Origin: Pelecanus crispus
Lineage: Eukaryota; Chordata; Aves; Pelecaniformes; Pelecanidae
DNA length: 64,000 nt
NCBI RefSeq assembly: GCF_030463565.1
Contig: NC_134675.1
Location: 12,235,862 to 12,299,861, forward strand
Reading direction: 5' to 3'
A program made the translations under genes and the position numbers. The stretch's first letter is position 1; each line of letters begins with the position of its first letter. Positions 10,641 to 21,741 of the stretch are shown here, piece by piece. The notes below the pieces were generated by a model. That model ran no database searches. It saw only the letters and a list, made by a program, of their open reading frames with translations, and was not told the origin of the DNA.

Positions 10641-11219
10641 TCTACCAAAACCTTGCCATCCAAACCCAATACATTCATTAGGAAAGAAAGCAAACAAACA
10701 TGTCAAACAAGGGCTCAATGCCCTTTGCGTGGACTCATCTAACACGTGAACTCACTAATTCATCACTTCAGCAACTCAGAAAGTTTCTAACTCACAAGTT
10801 CCCTAATCCCTAACTCACAGCTCCTAACTTGGGTGCCTGTGAGCACCTCAGGCAGGAGCCATGCAGGCAGGGAGAGGCACGAAGGGCTTCAACGGGGGGG
10901 TGCTGTCTGGGGGCTGCAAGGCTGCCGGGGGAGGAGACCGTCGGATGGGGCAGGTATTTTGGGGTAGCGAGCACACAGTGTCCTGGGCAAGTGTCAGGGC
11001 CTGTCCACCATCCTCATCCTCTTGCAGGGTGCCCCTGCCTGCCCTTCCCCAGCCTTCCTCACCCTCTGCTCCTCTCCCTCCTTTCCTGCTGGGCTCCAGG
11101 GCTGCTCTCAGCCCCCCCAGCTCCTAGGGAATGCACGGACTAGAGCCTGTCCAGGCTATGCCTTTATCGGCCAAGCCACAACTGGCTGAGGTATCTGGTG
11201 GTTCAGCTTTTGATCAAAA

Positions 11220-11360
11220 GCCACCCCTGCATCCTCATCCTCACCCCCCCCTGCAACCTCATCCCTGCACCCTCATCCTCACCCCTGCACCTTCATCCTC
11301 ATCCCCACATCCTCATCCTCACCACTGCACCCTCATCCTCACCCCTGCATCCTCAGAGCT
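11220..11360. repeat. Minisatellite, CATCCTCACCCCTGCA-type units
   Basis: Repeated units built from CATCCTCATCC and CACCCCTGCA run through this stretch in near-tandem order, with unit lengths of about 12-24 bp. Confidence 0.8.
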
Positions 11361-12189
11361 CATTCTCATGCTCACCCTCCCCAAATGCCCGCTGTGGCTG
11401 TCACCAGCAGCATGAGTGGGTCCCTGCCTCAGTGCTTCCCTTGCAAACTGCTTCTCCAAACGGTCTGTGAGGTTAAAGCCTCGGGAGCCCAGTGGGAGCG
11501 GGAGGATGAGGCTGGGAGCCTTGGCAGGGGAGCCCACGGGGGATGTGGGGCCACCGAGAACCATGTGGGACCAGGGAGTAAAACTTCATTTCTGTCCTTT
11601 CATCACCCCCATGGCTGGGTGTGTCTTTTGGGGTCTCCTAAAAAGGCAGCCCACAGGATAGGAGACGATGTAAGCAGTCTGCTTGCTTAATTGTGGAACA
11701 GAAACAGAAAGCAAAACCACAGGGTTTACAGGAAGCCAGCACCTACAGTGCCATCACCACTGCCCTGCCTCAAGCTGCACTTGTCAGGTGCCCCAAACAT
11801 CCCCCATCCTGGCCCCACTTCCCATATGGCCCTGTCCTTGATCCTTCAGCAGCTGTCCTGCTCCCCTGCAGGAACAGCCCACACTGGCCTGATCCTGCCC
11901 TGACATTCACTGACCTTTTGCTCTCACCTGGTAAGTATGTACTGGGGCTCCCCACCTCCGGCCTGCAACGCCCTGGGATTTTCCTATTGCTGTTGGGGCA
12001 GGTTCGCTTCTTTCATCTGCCAAATCCCTGGAGATGCTGCAGAACACCACATGTTCCCGCACACATACCCTTGCCCTGCCCTTCAAGGCAGCCCTGGCTG
12101 CGGCCACGGCGGGGAGCCAGGTAGAAGCGGGGACACATGTGGGAGTGCCTGCTGTGGGTGGCTGCTAGGGGACGCACGTAGGAAACTCA

Positions 12190-12500
12190 GCCCTGGGGGA
12201 GGCTACCCTAGGAGGGCACATGTGGGAGCTGCAGTGCTTGGGGGGGAGGGACACGCATGGAGGACCCACCCACGGGGGGAGTCCCGGGCAGGAGGAGGAC
12301 CCTCTGCTCCAGGGGGAATGCTGATGCTGATGGGAGCTCCTGCCGAGGGGGGTGCTCCGAGGGGGAGGGATGCTCCGGGGTTGTCTGTGTCCCCGGGAGG
12401 GATGTGCATGGGGATCCCTTCCCTGGTGCAGGGGGGCATGCATGTGGGGACCCCTGCCCCGGGGTACATGCAGGGGAATTGGGGCAGGGATAACCTGGGG
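12190..12500. repeat. Degenerate G-rich minisatellite
   Basis: Loose repeats of GGGGGGAG, GCATGTGGG and similar G-rich units recur about every 30-45 bp. They are too diverged to give a clean unit. Confidence 0.5.
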
Positions 12501-12959
12501 ACCCTGCCCCAGTGGGGTGGCTTGCCTCTGCCCAGGGAGGTGAGGTGTGGGAGGGGACAGGGAGTGCTTGGAGCAGGAGCTGGAGCCTTGCAGGTGGGCT
12601 GCTGCAGGGAACCGGCTGTGCCACCTCCTTGGCCACGCAGGAGCCTACCATGGACCTGAGGGCTCTGCCCGTCCCAGTGGGCTCTCCACTCGTACCATGC
12701 ACTGGTGCTGGGCACAGCACACGTCCCCACAGGCACAGGCAGACATGTCCTGGGGTCACACAGCTCACCTGGCAGGGCTGGAGCAGGGGTCCTGCCTGTG
12801 TTCCTGCCTGTCTGGGACTCCTGCCTTTAGCTTTTCCTCTTCACCTCTCCCCTTCTGCTTGGCTTACTCCAGCCTTTGGCCCTCCTGATGTGGCTGAGAT
12901 GGCATCGACTTTATAAATCATGTCTCTTAAAAACGAGTGCCTGAGCACTCACAGGGCTC

Positions 12960-14250
12960 TGGAGAAACCCTGCTGTGCCGCTGCCTGCAGCTTGCCCCTG
13001 TGTTTCATTTCTTTTCCAAGCTCCTCTGCCAGGCAGCCAAGATCCCCGGGGGGTGGGAAAGGCTGGTGTGAAGGAGGCAAAGGCGACCAACACCAAGTGG
13101 TGGCCGGGCCGCAAGAAGAAATGCCCTGCAAGGAACAGCAAGGTGAGTGCCGGCACCCTGTGGGCATCGGGGGGGCGCAGGCAGGGGGCTCAGCCCGCAG
13201 GGCAGGGGTAGGCGCTGTGTGCAGGCAGCCTCTGGGGACATGCCCGCCTGTTCCCTGGCAGTGCAACCTGACCGACTGGTGGGAGAATGAGCTGGGCTCC
13301 AGAATGCACGTCTGTGGTTGAGAGCCAGGGCAACTTCTCTGTCGAGTACCACATCACCATGTCGAGCTCCCAGAAACCCATCGGGCCATCCCCCCTCGTC
13401 AGCTCCCAGCACTTGGATGAGGACGGGCAGTGCACCTTCGGCTTCACTGTCAACTGGAAGAAGTTTTCTGGTCAGTAGCTGCAGTGGTGGCCGTGCCTGG
13501 ATGGGGCAGGGGATGGGAAGAGGAGCTTAGGCAGGTCCCAGCACCCACCCCACATCCCTCTGTCCCCTCCTCTCCTATCCCCAGTCTGTCCTTCCCCGAC
13601 CTCTCCCCGCTCTGGCTGGTATCTGCAGACAGCAGGAGACCTCCTGAAACACTCTTCAGGCACTGAAAGTTGCTTTGACAGCATCTCTGCCACAGAGCGT
13701 TTCCCTGCAAACATTGAGACCCACCCAGGCTCCGTGAGCATTAAACCCGCTGGTGCTTGTGGAGCCCCAAAAGCAGCCGGGACCCTGCTGGGATGCTAAT
13801 GGCCACCACTCCCCCAGACTCCACAGCCGTCTTTGTGAGCCAGTGCTTTGCTGGGGCTGGTGGGGAGGAGGTCCTGCAGACCACCCGGCTGCTGCAGGAG
13901 AAGGTCGACTTCCTGCCCAGCAACTGGAAAGCCACCAGGTGAGCCACGGGACCTCTGGCCCGGCTGGAATGCATGCCCCTCTGCCAGCCAGGCACTGTTG
14001 GGCTTCTGCTTCCCCGCAGGACTTGCTGCAACGCCTTCACTCAGATGGGCTGAAGGGAGGAAGGAGAAGCCTCTTGCCTTCCATTTAGCATTTATCGCTC
14101 TCACAACCCAGTGGAAAGCAGAGCAATCGCCAGCTCCAACTGGGCTTGGGGAACTGGGGGACCCCTCAGCAGCATCAGTGTGTACCAGCATCAGGGCTGT
14201 TACCAGCTCTGGAGGAAGATGCCCCCAAAAAACAAATACAATTAAAGTTT
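12960..14250 (+). pseudogene. Avidin-like gene, copy A (broken)
   Basis: Avidin is a secreted biotin-binding tetramer of eight-stranded barrels made by the bird oviduct. Copy A has exon 2 at 13262-13470 (CNLTDWWENELGSRM, then QCTFGFTVNWKKFS), exon 3 at 13818-13938 (FVSQCFAGAGGEEVLQTT, ending WKATR) and exon 4 at 14020-14053 (CCNAFTQMG then TGA), with ATTAAA at 14241-14246. The splice phases match the family. The frame shifts in exon 2 just after RMHV. The Trp of the conserved TMWLL (avidin W97) is Arg here, while the Trp of WKATR and the exon 4 Asn are kept. No signal-peptide exon is evident. A Lys/Arg-rich segment ending 13142 at a GTGAGT donor could be a replaced first exon, but it is not hydrophobic. 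Confidence 0.8.
14241..14246 (+). terminator. Poly(A) signal of avidin copy A
   Basis: ATTAAA lies about 190 bp after the copy A stop codon. Confidence 0.55.
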
Positions 14251-14849
14251 TTTCTTTAAACCCAACCTTGTGCAGTCTGTGGATATGTCCCAGGGAAGCT
14301 GGGCTAAAGCACTGCAGTGGGTGCGGGGCAAAGCTCTCACCCTGTTACTCCGGGAAGAGACTGGCCCTGAGAAAGCCCCTTTTGCAGCCCAAAGGGGCTT
14401 TGCAGCCACTGCAGATCACTGCAGGTTGACAAAGAGAGAAGGGCAACCAGTGTGGGTAAGGTAAGGACCAGGAAAAGTCTTTGGGAAGCCAGCATGGAGG
14501 AGAAGATGGTCTCTACACAGGCACACTTGCTGTCTGGTTTCTCCTGCCAGGTGTTCCTTCTGCCCCAAGAAAGTCTGACTTTATTTTCAGTACAGATTAG
14601 CCGCTACTGCCAAACAAAGTGGCTCCAGCTCAGGACATGGTGTCAGGCTCCAGCCAACCCTAATTCCTACTGGGGAGGATGGATTCCCATCCCTCTGGAG
14701 GATCCCGCTCCCAAAGAGGCTCCCTCCTTCTGCCAGGCAGGAGCGCTGCATCTGAGAGGCGAGGGGGTGACAGGGATGGTGCATCCCCAAAGTGACCCTC
14801 CGACCCTGTGGGTCAGCACTGGCTCTGCTCCTGCTTGGTGTTGGGCGAG

Positions 14850-16177
14850 TGTCACGAATGCAGGTCTGTGAATCCTGCTGATTATGTCAATTCACTATGA
14901 ATGAGTGACTTTACACAGTTTGATTTAGTAACAGTTAGAATTTACTTATAGCAAATCACAGAATTTGATTATAATATTTTCAATAGCACTCAATCATCAA
15001 TGATTAATAAAGTGATTAGACAAAATTGATCAAAACAGTGACTTAGTTACAGATTCCAAGATGGCAAGGTTCACTTACTACATAGAAGCACATAAAAAAC
15101 AATTAAATCACAATGAGTTGAAATGATTCATAAAAGGATTGCGTATATATGGAATAAAGGCAAGGGGGGGGCCTCCCATTGAGTCACAAGGTTTAGACTA
15201 GACCCCCTTGCTTTCTAAACTCCTTCTCAGAGAGGAGCCTAGGTGTGGCTAGGTCTAGTCTTAGTCTCAGACTTGGTCAACGGTTTATATGGATAAGGAT
15301 AATGTATATATATGCATATATGTATATCTAGTACATAGGAAAAGTATATAAAGGAAATTTGGATTATATGAGAGAGAGAGAAATTGTATGTAGGGGATAC
15401 GGAAGCCCTCCCGTTGAGTCACGAGGTTCAGAATGGACCCCCTTGCTTTCTAAACTCCTTCTCAGAGAGGAGCCTAGGTGCGTCTGGGCCCACTCTTAGT
15501 CTCAGACTTGGTCAACGGTTTAGGAGAGTAATGCTATAAGGATAATACAGCAATATAAAACTCCTTTTAAAATTAAATCATACATCTACAAACTACTTAA
15601 ATTGACTCATGCATGCACACTTACAACTATAAATGCATATATGAAAATAGTATACCTGTTAAAAATTCCCCTCGAGTTTAGCGAAATACTCGCGTCTAAT
15701 GCCTTGGCATTTCTCAACGGGTGGGAGTAGAGTTGTGAGAAGTGAAGAATATCAGCAGCCCAGGCTCCATTGTCGATCTCCAGCAATGGAGTTCTGGCAG
15801 CAGCAGACTTTCAGAGTCTGCTAGTTTTCGCTGACTCTGAGAGACCTTTCGATCAGAGGGAGGTGCTGGTGCGGCCCGCGGCAGTCCAGGAAAGCTCAAA
15901 GGGCCTCACTTAGGACTGCCGTTTATAGGATTGTGAGATGATTGACTTGAATCATCAGTAAATTTCCATCCGAGCCACAATTCGGGTCGGCTTGTTGTTG
16001 GAATTCCAGCAGCGATGATACCACCCTGTTTCAAGGCTGTCTGGGGTAGCTGTTTGTTCTCGTTCCCCTCGTTAGCCGTAATATGAATGTTGATAAGGAC
16101 AGGGTCGCTCTCTGCTCCAGCCATGTAGGAGTTTCTGGTACAATTAAGGGGCGCTTAACTGACCAACTCGCTACACA
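14850..16177 (-). mobile_element. Long AT-rich ERV LTR with an internal duplication
   Basis: On the minus strand this starts TGTGTAGCGAG and ends TTCGTGACA, with a CCTATAAACGG box near 15925. It stands out as AT-rich in GC-rich surroundings. No target-site duplication is seen and no internal region is attached. Family not assigned. Confidence 0.6.
15171..15521. repeat. Direct repeat within the LTR (two copies)
   Basis: A block of about 115 bp containing CCCCCTTGCTTTCTAAACTC and CAGACTTGGTCAACGGTTTA occurs at 15171-15285 and again at 15405-15521, giving a period of about 235 bp. The copies differ at a few sites. Confidence 0.85.
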
Positions 16178-16251
16178 AAAGCTGCGGCCTGGAATTCCTG
16201 AGATTGTAAAGCAGACGAAGTAAAGGGGAAAAACAGGACAGAAAAATGGGC

Positions 16252-16267
16252 GGGGGGGGGGGGGGGG
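16252..16267. repeat. Poly-G tract
   Basis: A run of about 16 G lies just outside the LTR end. Confidence 0.9.
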
Positions 16268-16961
16268 AGATGTACCACCACAGCGAGCGTGATGGGAGGG
16301 TGAACTGGGGGGCCCTTCTGCACCCTGAAAAGCTGGCTGGGAGCCCCCCGGCTCTGAGGCAACCCTCAGGCAGACAGGTGTGGGGTCCCAGCTGTGCCCA
16401 TGCTCCGGGCGAGCGGCGAGGGCTGCTCTGTGCCAGCAGCACAGTGCCAGTAGCTGTAGCACATCCAGCCCCAAACCTCTTCCTAGGGAAATGTGTGTGA
16501 TTTACTGGAAAGAGGAAGCCCAGCAAATCTGATCCCAAACCCTTGCCTGATGGACTTTGTGACTTACTGTAAATGGGCAGCAGCAGTGCTGCCTGAGTTG
16601 CCCCTCCCAGCCGAAATGAATGATTTCCAGGAAACTCAGCTCCAGGTCTGAATCCAAAACTTGGTCCTTGAACTGCCCAGTCCCAAAATAACCCCAGACA
16701 GTGCTGCATGCCCCGTGCTGGCATCCTGCCTGGGATTTGGGCAGCCCAAAGGCAGGAGTGGGCTGGCAGGGTTGCCACCTCCCACTGCTTCCCTGGCTTT
16801 CCTGCCGCGGATGCTGTGGGAGAGCTTTGCTAACAGCATCCATGGCTTTAGCAAGTTTTCCACCTGCTCTTTGTGTTGGCCCGCCTTGTTGCAGACTTGC
16901 ATGTGGTTTGCTTTTCACATTTTCTCTTGTTGTAGGAATTATACAGCCACCACCTAGACCA

Positions 16962-17442
16962 TGGTAGGAATTAAGCGGATGCCACCTCAACAGGGCTCGC
17001 CCCTAGGTTCCGCTTTAATAAAAGAATCAAACAGAGTTCCTTCTTCTGCTATGTTTAATATCCAATAGTAGTTACAGCTCGAGCTGGGTGCCTCTTAAGA
17101 GGGACCCCATCTGTCAATTGTTACCAGATTTTTATAGTCTCTATAGGTCGCTTGATTTCCTGATGGCACTTCTGCTCATCCAATCCTGTTTGCGGAGTCT
17201 GGGGTCTTCTCTTCTGATTTTCTCTCGCAGCCTCCAGGCACCCTTTTTGTCTGTGTCTTGAGACATTTCCTTATCTTTTGTTACAGAATAACCTGTACTT
17301 AAAGTTTTACTTATACTTCCTTACCTACCAGTTACATTTCCATAGATAAAAACAAAGGTTAAAGTACAATTCATATGGCCTAAGGCTTCATTTACTTTAG
17401 TCACTAGTGCTAAGCTCTGGCACAAATTAGTCTCTCACTACA
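16962..17442 (-). mobile_element. Probable ERV LTR
   Basis: On the minus strand this begins TGTAGTGAGAG and ends CCTACCA, with a CTATAAAAATC box near 17140 and TATTAAAC/TTTATTAAAG signals near the end. No internal region or clean target-site duplication is visible. Confidence 0.55.
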
Positions 17443-18424
17443 CTCTCTTGGGTGCATCTTCCGCTTCTGGAGCGATGCTGCTGTTTCCTTCTTGGTGCCT
17501 CCCTGGAATTTCTCCAGCATTTTTGGTTCCTTTACAGCCTTTCTAAGTAGAGTGCCTTTACATCAGCCCTCTGCTACGGGATACTTGGGTTTGTGCAGCA
17601 TTTTACCTGCTTTCGAGGAACCTGGGGATTAGGAAAGAGGGCGGCAGAGAGGCCACAGGACTGTGCTCTTGCCCCGAAGCATGGCCAGCTCAGTGGTGGG
17701 GCATCCTGCTAAGCCTGCAGCTTTACCACATGCATCCTCCTGACTTTATTATTGCCTTCATGTCAACATTTCCCCTGGGCAGGGTTCCCAGGAGGCTCTG
17801 CAGCAGTCCTGGGGCACTCCAGCAAGGCGGCAGTGCTGACTGCGGTTTGAGTGGTCTACAAACCCCCGCGGGCAGCCACAGTGCCGGTGAGAAACACAAT
17901 GGGCATGGGCTGACAGAGCTATTAGCAAGGCCAGTCCCTATATGAGGGCACCCAGCAAGGCTGCAACACACCTAGCATCTCGGTTTTGGGGTGATAGGAT
18001 GTGGTGTGCCGGGGGTGCTTGTGGGGGTCTGGGAGACTGTGGCTGAGGATGCTTCCCCATGGATGTTGGGTATTCATCAGCACTGGGTTTTACCCAGCTG
18101 CAAGACCTGCTTGCAGTGCTTTGCACGCTGCTCATGTCTGCTCTGCCTCTCTGAGCTGCAAACCTGGTGCTATTCGCCTCCTTCCAGCTTGGGCTCATTG
18201 GCACAGCAAAGCTGAGCAGCAGGGTCCCCTTCATCCCCACTGCAGACCTCCCTCTGGGAGGAAAACCAGACCTTGATCCTGCATGGCAGGCCTTGGTCAT
18301 AGTCATTTACACACTGTGAACGCCTTTGGAAGCACAGGTAGCTGGAGGAAGCAGGAAGCACTTTGCGATCACACGCAGCATATCGCTGCTGCTGTGTCTG
18401 TGTTGCACAGGTGCTCACAGGTAG

Positions 18425-18790
18425 TGTATCAGTTAAAAAAAGAAAAACTAATTTATTGGGATCTTGACATGGGGTAATGTTCATGTAGGGGATCAGTCGG
18501 TCACTCTCTGGATGGAGAAGGAGTCTTCGTTGCAGGGGTCCTTGCAGCAGCACCTCCAGCGGGGTCAGGTGAGACTCTCTGAACCACTCCCTGTTCAGCT
18601 CTTGTCCAGCTGTTGGCCATGCTCCAGTGCATGCATGATCCATTGCTACTGCTTGTCTCAACTACATGGGAAACAGCACTTATAAGTCTTAACCGCGTGC
18701 AGAAGACTGTCCTACGTGACCATTTCTGCAGGGACTGTTCCTAGCAACTATTTACAAATGTCTCAACACTGAACATCTCAGTGCCCAACA
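18425..18790 (-). mobile_element. Possible ERV LTR
   Basis: On the minus strand, TGTTGGGCACTGAG leads to a CTTATAAGTG box (near 18680), a CAATAAATT signal (near 18450) and an end in TGATACA. The order of signals fits an LTR; the ends are tentative. Confidence 0.4.
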
Positions 18791-19220
18791 TCTGTCTCAA
18801 TCTAGCTGTTGTCCCACCTAAGCAGATGGAGCTGGGGAGTTCCCAGGTCACCCAGGGACTCCATGGCTGGTCGGTACCAAGCCATGCTGCAGTAACAACA
18901 AAAGAATAAATCTGATTTTCAAGCCTATAACTTCACTTATAAATGAAGTCCAGTAGCTCCTGCCCGCTCTGCTGTGTCTACATGGTCATCACTCCCACCA
19001 GCCCCCCAGTCGGGACTGCACACCCTGCTCTGCTCCTCTGCCTCTCTCCTTGGCCCAGCTCTGGCTGCAGCCTTGCCGAGCATGAACCATCATGCTGGGA
19101 GGATGGAGGAGCTCCTCAGCCAGGTCCCCAGACCTTCCTGGGGCTGACTGGGAGCCAGAGCACCCTCCCACAAAGCCAGGCAGCACCCAGTTCAGCAGCA
19201 AGCTCCCACTCCCGAGAACG

Positions 19221-20080
19221 ATGGGCAGGCTTAGCATCACTCTCCTCCTCACCTTGACCACAGCATCTCTCAGCGCCGCGTTGCAGCCAAAGGTAAGATT
19301 TGGTGCCAGGTCTGGGCCAGCACACTGCGCAGAGGCAGGCAGCGAGGCTGTAGCTCCCAGGGGTGCCGGCTCCTGCTGCCCTGCCTGCCATCCATCTGCC
19401 CTGCCCCATCCCCAACCCCAGAGCTGCATGACTGGTGGCACCTCCCAGTCCCCACTTCTGGCTCTTGTCCAAGCAGGTTCTGCCCAGGATGAGGTGAGGC
19501 AGAGCTGGATGCAGGCTCAGCTGGGCTCATCCCCCCATGCCCTGCATATCCCATGCCTGTCCAGTGCCGCATCCCTGGTCCCAGTGGGGCAGGAGGCTGG
19601 GGAGGGAAACATAACCCACCCACCCGCAAGCAGCCTTTCCCACTCCCAAACTGGCAAGCTGGCTGCCTAACAGAGGGAAACCCCTTGGCCTGGCGCCCTC
19701 TCCCACCTCCCACCCCTTCTGCAGACTCCACCACCACCTTTGTGGGCCAGTGCTTCGTGAACAAGGATGGGAAGGAAATACTGAGGACCACGTGGATCAC
19801 ATGAAGTGAGGTTGACAGCCTCGAGGGCGACTGGAAAGCCAGTGGGTGAGCCCTGGGCAGAACAGGGCCGTGGGATGCTGCTCCATCCCTGCTCTGTGCT
19901 GGGACTGCACCCATGGGTGCAGCATGGAGCCCCTGGGGGGAGCGCTGAGCCCTGGGGGTGGGTGCCGGTGCTGGGAGCCAGCTGGGCAGCAAGTGAGGGA
20001 CAGCAGTGCTGGGACCCCAAGGGCTTTTGGAGCATGTCCCCAGGATGGGATCTGAAGGCAGCTACTATAATTTTCTAATT
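19221..20080 (+). pseudogene. Avidin-like gene, copy B (broken)
   Basis: Exon 1 (19221-19292) is exactly 24 codons, MGRLSITLLLTLTTASLSAA then LQPK, a good signal peptide ending at a GTAAGA donor. Exon 3 (19725-19845) reads STTTFVGQCFVNKDGKE and then RTTWIT followed by an in-frame TGA at 19802-19804; the remainder of the exon still reads VDSLEGDWKAS. Exon 2 should lie between 19300 and 19480. Only a weak trace (SCMTGG after CAG at about 19420) is present and the conserved barrel core is gone. No exon 4 is convincing. This is the most decayed of the four copies. No TATA box like that of copies C and D is seen upstream. Confidence 0.75.
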
Positions 20081-20489
20081 GAAAACAAAGTGCAATTTGT
20101 ACATGAGCATCACTGCATCCCACTCTCCAAGGAGGAGGAGAGTGGCCCTCCTGGTGCCTTCAACCCTGGGGCAGATGTGTCTCTGGAGGATGCTGTAAGC
20201 AGATGCTCATCCCCTGTGCAGGACAGGGGCCAGAGAGGTCCCTCTTGACCTGGACATGGCCAGGTGCCAGCTCTGTCTTCCCCTGCAGCATCAGCAGTGA
20301 CATGTTCACCTGGTTGGAGAGATGTCTCGGAGGAGGTGGTTGTGCCATGTCCCCATGCAGCAGCCACGTGGTCTAAGGACCCCTGCCCACCCACCTGCCC
20401 ATCCTCGGTACAGTCTCATACTATTAAGGACCCCTTGGGAGGGCTCAGACAGGACTCTACCGTGGAGCTGTGCCCTGCTCGGCCTCAAA

Positions 20490-20565
20490 GCACCATGCAT
20501 GGGGCATCACCTCCCATGGGGTCTGTGCCCAGGGCACCATGCATCCCCTCCTGCAGGGGCAAGCA
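20490..20565. repeat. Minisatellite pair related to 22015-22200
   Basis: Units of the type CACCATGCATGGGGCATC and GGGTCTGTGCCCAGGG match those in intron 1 of copy C. Confidence 0.6.
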
Positions 20566-20865
20566 GATTTTAATATCTACATGTCTTCCAGAAAAGCCCT
20601 TCTGCACTTACAAGAGGGATTAATTCAGGGGTGCTCCTGCTGCAGTGACAGTCACAGCTCCCAGACGCAGGGAAAACCCAGCACAGCCAGGAGAAAAATG
20701 TCTTAGAAACAGCATCAGGAACTTGTAACACAGGGGGGACTGCCATGAGGACAAACTCCCACGGGCAGACACACCATCCTTCAGTGCAGCAGAGAAGAGC
20801 TGGTCGGGCTGTGCTTGTTGCAGCGCTGTTTGGATGGCAGCAGTGGGACGGTGGCAGTGGGACAG

Positions 20866-21457
20866 TGTGGTGGGTTGACCTTGGCTGGACGACAGGTGCT
20901 ATCAAGCCACTCTATCACTCCCCTCCTCAGCAGGACAGGCAGGGAGAAAATGAGATGAAAAATAAAAACCCCTCATGGGTCAAGACAAAGGCAGTTTAAT
21001 AAAAACCAAAAGCAAAGGCCATGCGGAAGCAAAAGGAAAACAAAAGATTTATTCTCTGCTTCCCATCAGCAGGCAATGTCCAGCCACTTCCCAGGAAGTA
21101 GGGAGTCAGTACCTGTAGTGGTTGCTCTGGAAGACAAATGTAAATAACAAATGCCCCCCCTTCCTCCTCCTTTCTCTTAGCTTTTATTGCTGAGACAACA
21201 TCATATGGTATGGAATATCCCTCTGGTCAGTTTGGGTCAGCTGTCCTGGCTATGGCCCCTCCCAAGATCTTGCCCACCCCCAGCCTACTGGTGTGGGGGA
21301 AATGTTGGAGAGACAGCCTTGATGCTGTGGGAGCACTGCTCAGCAGTAGCCAAAACACTGGTGTGTTATCAACACCTTTCTAGCTACCAATACAAAGCAC
21401 AGCACTATGAGGGCTGCTATGGGGAAGATTAACTCCATCTCAGCCAAACCCAATACA
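20866..21457 (-). mobile_element. Solo ERV LTR between avidin copies B and C
   Basis: On the minus strand this 592-bp element starts TGTATTGGG and ends CCCACCACA. It has a CAATAAAAGC box near 21185 and AATAAA/TATTAAA signals further on. It is flanked by a perfect 5-bp duplication, GACAG (20861-20865 and 21458-21462). No internal region is attached. Its termini resemble those of the LTR at 4393-5549, so they may belong to related ERVL-like families. Confidence 0.88.
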
Positions 21458-21581
21458 GACAGCGTCAGGCTGCTGTGCCCACCCCAAGGGCTCCATCGTG
21501 GAGCAAGGAATGGGTTGGCAGAGCCCCTTGGATAGTGGATGTGCAGCTGTGCTCAGCCCCACATTCCTCTGGCACTGCCCG

Positions 21582-21594
21582 GGTCACACAGACC
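21582..21594. promoter_or_regulatory. Imperfect estrogen-response-like palindrome, copy C promoter
   Basis: GGTCACACAGACC has two half sites around a 3-bp spacer and differs from the consensus GGTCAnnnTGACC by one base. It lies 83 bp before the TATA box and is kept at the same place in copy D. Chicken avidin is known to respond to steroid hormones, so a receptor site is plausible but untested. Confidence 0.4.
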
Positions 21595-21676
21595 TCCTCG
21601 CCTCGCCTGTCCTGGGCGCCCTGCCACCCAGCCACCTGCCCCGCGGCTGCCAGCCCGGTGCCCACAGGCACAGCCC

Positions 21677-21683
21677 TATAAAG
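21677..21683 (+). promoter_or_regulatory. TATA box of avidin copy C
   Basis: TATAAAG followed by GGGG lies 65 bp upstream of the exon 1 ATG and is conserved with copy D. Confidence 0.75.
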
Positions 21684-21741
21684 GGGGCTGGAGCATGGGG
21701 CCGGGAGGGAGCCGTGCCAGGTGCTTCACAGCCTCATGGCC

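Larger units (their letters stand above)
10676..12900. other. GC-rich spacer, no gene recognised
   Basis: Many overlapping frames are open here because of GC content and repeats, but none resembles a protein family and I see no consistent splice pattern. It holds the minisatellites at about 11220-11360 and 12190-12500. Confidence 0.5.

Noticed and set aside
11220-11360. Regular repeats considered as a CRISPR array
   Set aside because: The units are contiguous without unique spacers, and the setting is a vertebrate genome; it is a minisatellite.
12203-12768. Long overlapping ORFs on both strands in GC-rich DNA
   Set aside because: Six-frame openness follows from GC content and a G-rich minisatellite; there is no start context, splice pattern or family match.
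13096-13142. Lys/Arg-rich segment with a GTGAGT donor considered as avidin copy A exon 1
   Set aside because: Phase fits, but it has no signal peptide and no resemblance to the first exon of the other copies; left as a possibility only.
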